DNA of 64,000 nucleotides, taken from Coriobacteriia bacterium (lineage in GTDB: Bacteria; Actinomycetota; Coriobacteriia; Coriobacteriales; UMGS124). Under the pieces are notes generated by a model. That model worked only from the letters and a program-made list of their open reading frames with translations. It was not told the origin of the DNA and did no database searches. Below, one piece after another: positions 10,101 through 15,971 of this stretch (the first letter of the stretch is position 1; the number at the start of each line of letters is the position of its first letter). The position numbers and the translations under genes were made by a program. Location: contig JAGZEG010000003.1 in the NCBI GenBank assembly GCA_018368455.1, forward strand, positions 124,001-188,000, read 5' to 3'.

Positions 10101-11325
10101 ACGCGTCACGTTCGGGGCGAAACGCGCCCGGATCGGCTCGCACGGCAGCGTCGTAGGCCCAGGCGCCGGCGATAAGCCCGTCGTAGGCCTGCCAGAAACC
10201 CGCCGACCAGCTCTCGCTGGGCGCCTCCGTTGTCGGGTGACTTCCCGGATTCGTGAAGCTCCAGATCGCCCACTGCGTTGCCGCTTCGGCGTCTTGCGGA
10301 TCGGAACAGGCGCCCCCTATCGTTGGATCGCTCGGATAGCCGTGAAACATCAGGTAGTCGAGGAGGTTCTTGCCTTGGTCTGCCGCCGCTTGCGGATCGT
10401 TGGGGAAGAACCAGCGGTCGTACCACACGGGATCAGATGGGCCGTGGTTCGGGTCTCCCGGGGCGTTGAGCAGCATGTCGTTGCAGTAGGCTGGCGTGCC
10501 GTCGTTGGCGTTGGCGATGCGAGGAATGCTGTTGAGCGTCGCCGTCGCCGTGTTCGCATAGTGGCCGACGGTCGTGAACGGCGCGCTCTCGCCCGACGCG
10601 AGCTCTGCGGGCTCCAGAGCCATCCCAGGCGGTGCGGGGATGCTGCCTATCGATGAGAGCACGTCCCCCTCCTCGTCGAGCAGCTCGATGCTGCGTGCCG
10701 CAATGCCGTCCAGCGGAATGCCAAACGTCGCAACTGCTGCCGTAGTTCCCTCGCCGAGAGAGATGTCGATGTGCGGGCCCTCCTCGTCGACAGCGCCGCT
10801 GACGCCTTTGACTGCATCGCCGCTGAAGGGGATGCCAGGGCACGGTTTGAGCCCGCGTCCCAGGCGCACGCGCAGCGTCGTTGCGCCCTGCGGATCGCTC
10901 AGCTGGATGGAGAGCACGTTTGTTTCAGAGGAAAACGACGCCGCGATGCCCGGTTCTGTGGGCTGCTCCGCGTCGAGAAGCGCACCCTGGGTCTGCGGAG
11001 CTGTGGGGCCTTCTCCCTCGAACGGCTCGCGCCTCTCGCCCTCATCCCTGCCGCTCCGACCGGCCATCGCCGTGTTTTCTTGCCCTTCTCCCGGGGTGGC
11101 ACCTTCTTCTCCGCTCTGTAGATCGGGCGCCGTTACCGTGACGCCGGGCCCGTCAGGCGCCTCCTCTGCCAGGGCGGGGCTCCGTCCGGGCGTGCAGCAG
11201 GCCATTCCCAGCATGGCGGCGAACAGCATCGCGACGATCGCAAGCGCTATGCCGGTGCTCCTCACCTCCCTTCGCAGCCTTTTGAGCACCTGTCTGCCGA
11301 CCCCGTGCCATCGAGTTGTGTCCAT
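7156..11325 (-). CDS. Fused tip adhesin and shaft pilin with two sorting signals
   Basis: A 1389-residue surface protein that looks like two pilin subunits in one frame. Part 1 (1 to about 868): signal peptide ending ALA-EE at 53/54; a thioester domain with Cys281 (AYCND) and Gln351 (ATQWAIW); four Cna-B-like domains with E-boxes near 489, 587, 672 and 780; then LPRTG at 834-838, a hydrophobic span and an Arg-rich tail. Part 2 (about 868-1389): a second signal-peptide-like segment (hydrophobic 877-895, possible AIA-QP cleavage at 895/896), LSVHKY, the pilin motif WxxxVxVYPK with polymerising Lys1057, an E-box with Glu1305, and LPNTG at 1348-1352 followed by a membrane span and basic tail. This equals the usual tip adhesin plus shaft pilin pair. 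The ATG at 11325 has GGGAGG just upstream; a GTG at 11358 in frame is less likely. The sortase follows. Confidence 0.9.
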   Translation of the reverse strand: MDTTRWHGVGRQVLKRLRREVRSTGIALAIVAMLFAAMLGMACCTPGRSPALAEEAPDGPGVTVTAPDLQSGEEGATPGEGQENTAMAGRSGRDEGERREPFEGEGPTAPQTQGALLDAEQPTEPGIAASFSSETNVLSIQLSDPQGATTLRVRLGRGLKPCPGIPFSGDAVKGVSGAVDEEGPHIDISLGEGTTAAVATFGIPLDGIAARSIELLDEEGDVLSSIGSIPAPPGMALEPAELASGESAPFTTVGHYANTATATLNSIPRIANANDGTPAYCNDMLLNAPGDPNHGPSDPVWYDRWFFPNDPQAAADQGKNLLDYLMFHGYPSDPTIGGACSDPQDAEAATQWAIWSFTNPGSHPTTEAPSESWSAGFWQAYDGLIAGAWAYDAAVRADPGAFRPERDACIVWETGADELQNILTARPAYGWLDVAKASTRPDLIDGRAYSLADGVFEVRTSNGSVAATLQTDDSGQASCLLPVGSYVLVETDAPAGHALDPTPRNVTITGGPVHVRLDVSDPAIMGDIRISKHGGTPSGPPVPTARFSIEDAASGAEVMELETDANGQASTGDEALPLGTYLIHEISAPDGFGIADEIQLTLDETTAQKEVTIVDPYMTHVSISKTSAKTGEALAGARLQVINENGTVVDDWVSASKPHEMTGLAPGSYTLREVEAPQGYKLAPDVPFEIRLTASEQDVTMVDERSCVPFSFAKIDAISRIPLEGALFALYQPTRELPDTIGQQEIRDDSLWELVDAQASDVNGLVDFGELDEGTYLLLEERVPHGYVRPSGGWVVGVDSEQGLSLESVGDVSNPPFEHDQGTLRVGNYRQSELPRTGGTGSIAPLITGATLAATGVALAARGRRAARKVARSVASAALMALALCALIVPALAIAQPSELPDPDHAASLSVHKYVLPDEVAPGEPSDGRPIEQESLPDDAQPIQGVTFAIRRAYSRGEADALISQGTARAEDFSPAPGATGEFADYVVRAGDEELSAETNAEGVARFDLPGHQGTWLVRELPDPRVEAGCAPFLASVPMADPQDEASWLYDVHVYPKNYRIDVDKAIIERGECTMQASAAIGEAVTFRIACDVPNNIDRATSYVVTDQLDWRISTTPAMPEGLAVTAGDMELQPGKDFTVSVSPATDDAGHACQLLSWDFTPGLTRLKGAVDAAQGPGEAKVVIDFVARPNEGAVSGTLDNGARLEIVNEAGTHHEFETQRPTVSFGAINVDKCQADDPSLKLEGAVFRIAASIEDAHAGRWMHRLAPDGSDAGIWEERTAGDGSATFGGLRYDLQNGTDYYLVEVQSPTGFQPVSEPIRVHVGPAGNPDEPELSPTIQVRDAPVPVLPNTGGRGSASCVVGGALLVAAGLGLPLATRSRRRHAHRSRR

Positions 11326-11415
11326 CGTCCCTCCCGCGTCGTCTGCACACGTGCGCACTCACCGTGCCATGGGCTGGGGTATGCGCGCGCTCTGTCTGGC
11401 GATGCGGGAAACGCA

Positions 11416-11514
11416 TCTGACAACCATGTGACAACAGGGGAGGAAGGAGTTGCTTCACCGCAGGTAAGACGTACCGTGAGCAGAGGTGCGCCCCGCTGTC
11501 AGACCGTTGTCAGA
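11416..11514. promoter_or_regulatory. Paired inverted TCTGACAAC-type sites between pilus operon and tgt
   Basis: Two 18-bp sites lie in the divergent spacer: TCTGACAACCATGTGACA at 11416-11433 and TGTCAGACCGTTGTCAGA at 11497-11514. The second read on the other strand agrees with the first at 14 of 18 positions, and each site holds two TGACA/TCTGACA half-sites. This arrangement suggests a regulator-binding region for the pilin promoter, the tgt promoter or both. No experimental match is known to me; the role is inferred from symmetry and position. Confidence 0.45.
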
Positions 11515-11621
11515 TTCGACAATTTTCGTTGCACGGCTCGCGGCAGCGTGTGCGGTGGTTCGCCATGCTCACGCCGTTGCGCTACCATGGCCCCACCCGT
11601 GTTTGCAAGAAAGGATGCATC

Positions 11622-12773
11622 GTGACTGCAGCAGATACCCCTGACCTGTTCTCCTACGACATCGTTGCCGAGGACCCGACGACGCATGCCCGTGCCGGCG
11701 TGTTCCACACGGCGCACGGTGACATCGAGACGCCTATATTCATGCCCGTCGGCACGAAGGCCACCGTCAAGGGGTTGCTGCCCTCCACCGTCGAGCAGCT
11801 TGGCGCCCAGATCGTGCTTGCAAACACTTATCACCTTGCTATGAGGCCCGGGGCCGACCTCGTCGCGGAGATGGGCGGCCTGCACGACTTCATGTGCTGG
11901 CACCATCCCATCCTCACAGACTCGGGTGGCTTCCAGGTGTTTTCGCACGGCGACCTCGTGAAGCTCACGGACGAGGGCGTTGCGTTCCGCGCCGACGACT
12001 ACGACGGGGCACACGTGTTCTGGACGCCTGAGCAGAACATGGACATCCAGCAGAAGCTCGGCGCGGACATCGTCATGCAGCTCGACCAGTGCCCGGGCTA
12101 CCCGGCGGAGCGCTCGTTTGTTGAGCGGGCCGTCGAGCTGTCGAGCATGTGGGCGGAGCGCTGCTTCAAGGCGCACACGAAGGCCGACCAGGCGCTTTTC
12201 GGCATCGTCCAGGGCGGCATGCACCTCGACCTGCGCCTGCGCTCGCTCGCGCACCTCGAGGAGTGCGGCGACTTCCCCGGGTACGGTATCGGCGGCTACT
12301 CGGTGGGCGAGGACCACGAGACGATGTTCGAGACGCTTGCGCCGCTTGCGAGCGAGCACATGCCGCGCTCCAAGCCTCGCTACCTCATGGGCGTCGGAAA
12401 CCCGACGACGCTCGTGCGCGGTGTGGCGTGCGGCATCGACATGTTCGACTGTGTGCTGCCGACCCGTACGGGACGCATGGGCACGGCGTTCTCGTCGCAG
12501 GGCAGGCTCAACATGCGCAACGCGAAATGGGCGCACGACCACAGCCCGCTCGACCCACAGTGCACATGCCCGGTGTGCACGGGAGGCTACACGCGTGCCT
12601 ACCTGCGCCACCTCGTCACGCAGAAAGAGATGCTTGGCGGCATGCTGCTGTCGATGCACAACATCTATTTCCTGCTCGACCTCATGCGCCGCGCGCGCCG
12701 CGCCATCATCGAGGGCCGTTACGGCGCGTTCGTGTCCGACTGGATGGACTCGCCGGCGGCCGTGGACTACTAG
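11622..12773 (+). CDS. tgt: Queuine tRNA-ribosyltransferase (Tgt)
   Basis: A 383-residue tRNA-guanine transglycosylase that exchanges the wobble guanine of GUN anticodons for a 7-deazaguanine precursor of queuosine. The chain is the normal bacterial length. It shows LTDSGGFQVFS with the active-site Asp, GGYSVGE, the nucleophile region FDCVLPTRTGR, and the zinc site CTCPVC ending in His. The GTG at 11622 is chosen because AAAGGA sits six bases upstream and the family's N terminus (FSYDIVAEDPTT) follows; an upstream in-frame ATG at 11529 adds 31 residues with no homology. It is transcribed away from the pilus operon and appears to stand alone; no queuosine precursor genes are next to it. The assignment is secure. 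Confidence 0.96.
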   Translation: MTAADTPDLFSYDIVAEDPTTHARAGVFHTAHGDIETPIFMPVGTKATVKGLLPSTVEQLGAQIVLANTYHLAMRPGADLVAEMGGLHDFMCWHHPILTDSGGFQVFSHGDLVKLTDEGVAFRADDYDGAHVFWTPEQNMDIQQKLGADIVMQLDQCPGYPAERSFVERAVELSSMWAERCFKAHTKADQALFGIVQGGMHLDLRLRSLAHLEECGDFPGYGIGGYSVGEDHETMFETLAPLASEHMPRSKPRYLMGVGNPTTLVRGVACGIDMFDCVLPTRTGRMGTAFSSQGRLNMRNAKWAHDHSPLDPQCTCPVCTGGYTRAYLRHLVTQKEMLGGMLLSMHNIYFLLDLMRRARRAIIEGRYGAFVSDWMDSPAAVDY

Positions 12774-13175
12774 GCGTGGGAGTTTTCTCCGTGCGGGGGG
12801 TGGCTTGCTGCGCGCCCTGCGCGCGTAACTGCCCCCAAGTGCACGTTTCTTTAATGGCTCCTGCGCAAGATGGCCGTCGAGTGCAGGGTTCTTGGCCTCG
12901 TCCGCTGCGCCCGTTGGCGGGTTTACGGCCCAGTGGCCGGTCCGAGAGCCTTTAACCTGCGGGTTTAGGAGTGCATCCTCGAGCGACGCGCCCCGTGCGG
13001 CCATTCTGGTCGGAAGAATCGCGCACTCGGCAGTCGCTTTGTGCACGCGCCCCCGAAGAATCATGCACTTGGACCCGAAGCTGCGCGCCTGGGGCCGTCT
13101 CGTTGTCTCGCTGATCCCTTTTGCTGCCTGTTTTAAAATGTGACGCGCTGTCTGAGAGGGACGCGGGGGTGGAGT
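12774..13175. other. 400-bp intergenic region with short imperfect repeats
   Basis: No convincing gene is present: short open frames here lack a good RBS and coding-type bias. The stretch between tgt and the LuxR gene instead carries at least five related 20-bp elements (listed separately) and ends in a T- and A-rich segment (TTTTAAAATG) just before the regulator gene. Confidence 0.6.
12832..13072. repeat. Cluster of five imperfect AAGAATCNNGCACTYGG elements
   Basis: Related elements are at 12832-12851 (minus), 12876-12895 (minus, read on plus as GTCGAGTGCAGGGTTCTTGG), 12961-12980 (minus, more diverged), 13011-13030 (plus, CGGAAGAATCGCGCACTCGG) and 13053-13072 (plus, CCGAAGAATCATGCACTTGG). 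The last two agree at 16 of 20 bases. Copies occur in both orientations with irregular spacing, so this is not a CRISPR array. They resemble the elements around the tRNA cluster at 42850-43570. Confidence 0.5.
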
Positions 13176-14756
13176 ATGGGACGCGGGAAATCGAAGTACG
13201 CCGAGGGAATGCTGCGCCTGGCGGAACAGTGGCCGTATCTGCGCTATCTGGGCATGGGCGGCTGGTGGGCATGGATCTGGCTGTGCTACAGCAGCACGGG
13301 CCTGTTTGTCCTTGGTCCCGCGGGTTTCTTTGCCCAGCAGGTCGGCCGTATGTATCTGTTCTCGACGCCCGCTATTATGCTTGCCCTCGTGGTGGCCGCC
13401 CTGGGGTGGCGACGCGTCACGCCGCTGTTGGGAGATCGCCGCTTTGTCCTCGGCGTCAGCCTGCTCGGCGTCATCGGGACGCTGCTCGTTGGGCTGGCTC
13501 CCTACGTCGATCTCACCGTGCTCCCGGTGGTCGGCTTCGTGCTGACGGGCTTGGGTACATCCGTCCTTGCGCTCAAGACAGGCGAGGCATACGGCACGCT
13601 CGGCGGGCGCGAGGTTCTCACGGCGGGCTCCATCTCGCTGGTGCTCGCTGCATTCTTCTACTTCATGGGCATCGGCCTGCCCGATGTGTGCCGCCCGTTC
13701 TTCATTGCCGCTCTGCCGCTGGTTGGCGCCCTGCTCTACGTGATGCCGGGTGACGTCGACCCGTTCCCCGCCGACGTGTGCGCGTCTGCCCCGAGTGGCT
13801 GGCGGGCGCCGGGCATGCGTACGTATGTGCGCATCGTGCTGGCCAGCGCGATCGTGGCGGTGACGGCGGGCTTTGCGAAGGGTGTCGCTGCCGCGTCGAT
13901 GCCCGATGGTGACTTCGCTCGCGTGGGCGCCATCAGCACGTTCGCGATATTCCTCGCTGCGCTCGCCATCTGTGTCGCCGTGAACTCTGGCGACATCGTG
14001 CGCTCTGTGCGGCGTGTCTATGCCGCGCTCATCCTGCTGGGCATCGCCGTCGTGTTCGCGTCTGTGTTCGGTGTGAGCCTGGCGTATCTGGGCATCGGCA
14101 AAGAGCTGCTCTGGATGATATTCACGTGCCTCTTGGCCTACGCGGCGTTTCGCTTCGGCTTCTCGCCTGTGCGCGCATTCGGCTTTGGACAGGCGGTCTA
14201 TCTGGGGGCAAGCGCCGCATCGTGGGGCCTTGGGATGCTGTGCGCTCCGGCGCTTGACACGCCGTCGGCCCACATCGTGCTCGTCGCCGCGATGATGCTC
14301 GTCATCGCTCTGCTCTTCGTGTTCGTGTTCACGGACTCCGACATCAAGTTTGTGTTTACGTGGCGTCCCGACGAAGCCGGCGTCCCTTTCAAAGAAGAGC
14401 TCGCGCGTGGTGGGGGCGGTCGACCTGATGCGGAGTCATCCGATGGACTTCCGATCGATCGGGACATTCCGGCCACTAACGGTGCTCTGCCCTTGGAAGA
14501 CGATGCCGAAGTCTTGGCGGCTCGCATAGAGTCTCTGCCCGGATCTCTCGGCATTTCGTCTCGAGAAGCGCAGATCATGCTGCTGTTCGCGCAGGGACGA
14601 TCGGCCAACTGGATCGCGGAGGATCTCGTCATCTCGAAGAACACCGTGCGCAGCCACATCCGCTCCATCTACACGAAGCTCGACGTGCACTCCCGCCACG
14701 AGCTGCTCGACTACCTGTCAGTGGGGCCGCACGACGTGCGAGGGGACGCGCGCTAG
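13176..14756 (+). CDS. LuxR-family regulator with multi-spanning membrane domain
   Basis: A protein of about 526 residues: roughly twelve hydrophobic segments fill residues 25-400, followed by an acidic linker and a C-terminal LuxR helix-turn-helix (about 455-515: ISSREAQIMLLFAQGRSANWIA, then NTVRSHIRSIYTKL). Such membrane-anchored LuxR proteins are strongly expanded in Eggerthellaceae and often lie beside reductase genes; the membrane part is presumed to sense a substrate or redox state. The start is uncertain: ATG 13176 is preferred, with GTG 13140 and ATG 13209 as alternatives. A strong terminator follows, so it is transcribed separately from the reductase operon that begins 0.5 kb downstream and is its likely target. 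No ligand can be named from sequence. Confidence 0.88.
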   Translation: MGRGKSKYAEGMLRLAEQWPYLRYLGMGGWWAWIWLCYSSTGLFVLGPAGFFAQQVGRMYLFSTPAIMLALVVAALGWRRVTPLLGDRRFVLGVSLLGVIGTLLVGLAPYVDLTVLPVVGFVLTGLGTSVLALKTGEAYGTLGGREVLTAGSISLVLAAFFYFMGIGLPDVCRPFFIAALPLVGALLYVMPGDVDPFPADVCASAPSGWRAPGMRTYVRIVLASAIVAVTAGFAKGVAAASMPDGDFARVGAISTFAIFLAALAICVAVNSGDIVRSVRRVYAALILLGIAVVFASVFGVSLAYLGIGKELLWMIFTCLLAYAAFRFGFSPVRAFGFGQAVYLGASAASWGLGMLCAPALDTPSAHIVLVAAMMLVIALLFVFVFTDSDIKFVFTWRPDEAGVPFKEELARGGGGRPDAESSDGLPIDRDIPATNGALPLEDDAEVLAARIESLPGSLGISSREAQIMLLFAQGRSANWIAEDLVISKNTVRSHIRSIYTKLDVHSRHELLDYLSVGPHDVRGDAR

Positions 14757-14802
14757 GGAGCTCTGGAAAAAACTGCGGCCTACGCACCGCATTGTTTCAC
14801 TT

Positions 14803-14837
14803 ACGGCCTCGCATCCGTGTGATGCGGGGCCGTTTTT
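14803..14837 (+). terminator. Rho-independent terminator after LuxR gene
   Basis: A 13-bp stem (ACGGCCTCGCATC pairing with GATGCGGGGCCGT, one G-U pair) with a 5-base loop is followed by TTTTT. It separates the LuxR regulator from the reductase operon. Confidence 0.9.
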
Positions 14838-15278
14838 GCATGCAACGCAGCGTTCGGTGGCCAGGAACCGGGCTCGTGTATTCCTTTCTCTAGAAAAGGG
14901 GCTCGCACGTCGAGATGCGACCTACGGTTTTGTCCGAGCGGCATCACGCGGACGAAAGCGCCCTGTTCACGAGCTCACTTTCTGGCCATCGGCGGCGCCT
15001 CCTCGTGCAGGCGAGGGGAGGCCAGGTCTTCTCGCAGATGCATACCGTGAGACTACTGGGCCATCTACCTGCGCTTTCGTAAATTGACTAGTCAATTTTG
15101 CCGGGGGTGGTGACTCGGCAATCACCTCCGTGACGACGGCAAACCCTCCCGGTCGTGACGATGCGCTCACCCTCTGATGCCCGCCTATCGTGGGGACTGC
15201 ACGAGGGAGCGCGGCGCACACGGGCCGCGTCATACATGGCGCACCGCGTCGCTGGGCGTCGAACGGGAGGTATGGACG
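14838..15278. other. 440-bp upstream region of reductase operon
   Basis: No gene is supported here: open frames on both strands lack RBSs and the minus-strand one is a shadow of the next gene. The only distinct element is an A+T-rich 18-bp palindrome at 15081-15098, about 180 bp before the first gene of the reductase operon, so this is the probable promoter and operator region. Confidence 0.5.
15081..15098. promoter_or_regulatory. Perfect 18-bp palindrome upstream of reductase operon
   Basis: AAATTGACTAGTCAATTT is a perfect inverted repeat and is unusually A+T-rich against its surroundings. It resembles an operator for a dimeric regulator; it also contains TTGACT, which could serve as a -35 hexamer, but no good -10 is seen at the right distance. 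Its role is inferred. Confidence 0.45.
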
Positions 15279-15884
15279 ATGGAGCACGATCTGATCAAAG
15301 ACAACCCTGCGCTCAAGGCGCCGGTGCTCGCAGTGCTCACAAGCTTTGAGGGCGAGGAGCCGCGCAGGCGCTCCGAGGTTGAGGAGATGCTCGCGAAGAC
15401 GTGGGATGCCTCCTGGGCTCGAGGCGCGGCCGCGACGATCGACATCCTCGTGCGCAGGAAGGGGCTCGTCGAGCAGGTGTATGTGAACGGAGAGCCGTAC
15501 GCAGGGACGTTGGAGGACGTCCAGACCGACGAGGACGTCCCCGAGGACGCCGAGGCGTACGAGACGCTTGCCGTCACGGAGAAGGGGCGCCGCCTTGCCG
15601 CAGCCTACGAGCCCGGCGTGACGATGCGTGCCCTGCTTGAAGAGCGCCCCGAGTACGGTGACGTTTTCAAGGCGGCGCTGTGGGCCTGCGCTGATGCTGA
15701 CGGTTGTTCGCGCGCCGACCTCGAGGCGCAGATCAACGAGTTTCCGCAGCTTCAGCCGGATGCTGCGTCGGGGCGTACCCGCGTCTATCCCCAGTTCTTC
15801 ATCGACGCTCTTGAGACGGCGGGCGGCATCGAGTGGCGCGACGCTGCCTGGCGCGTCACCGAGGTGGGTCGGCAGCTCCTGTAG
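15279..15884 (+). CDS. Hypothetical protein with winged-helix-like segments
   Basis: A 201-residue soluble, acidic protein that I do not recognise. The start at ATG 15279 is set by GGGAGG eight bases upstream. Two segments read like the wing of winged-helix domains: LAVTEKGRRLAAAY (about residues 97-110) and AWRVTEVGRQLL at the very C terminus, each preceded by helical stretches (RSEVEEMLAKTW, CSRADLEAQINEF). This suggests a tandem winged-helix fold, for DNA or protein binding, but no known family is claimed. It sits 87 bp before the molybdopterin reductase gene on the same strand and is probably first in that operon, which makes a regulator or accessory role plausible. Confidence 0.7.
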   Translation: MEHDLIKDNPALKAPVLAVLTSFEGEEPRRRSEVEEMLAKTWDASWARGAAATIDILVRRKGLVEQVYVNGEPYAGTLEDVQTDEDVPEDAEAYETLAVTEKGRRLAAAYEPGVTMRALLEERPEYGDVFKAALWACADADGCSRADLEAQINEFPQLQPDAASGRTRVYPQFFIDALETAGGIEWRDAAWRVTEVGRQLL

Positions 15885-15971
15885 GGCCCCGTCGCACGCA
15901 TTTCCATTGGCAACCACCGCATCTTCGCGGTTTTGCGCACGTGTACCACATCAGAGAGGGAGGAGAAGGAG

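Noticed and set aside
11499..14273. A 924-codon minus-strand frame across tgt and the LuxR gene
   Set aside because: Composition (His, Arg, Gln, Glu rich) is typical of a shadow frame, and both plus-strand genes beneath it are well supported.
14967..15917. A 316-codon minus-strand frame covering the unknown gene at 15279
   Set aside because: No RBS or motif; the plus-strand frame has a strong RBS and operon position.
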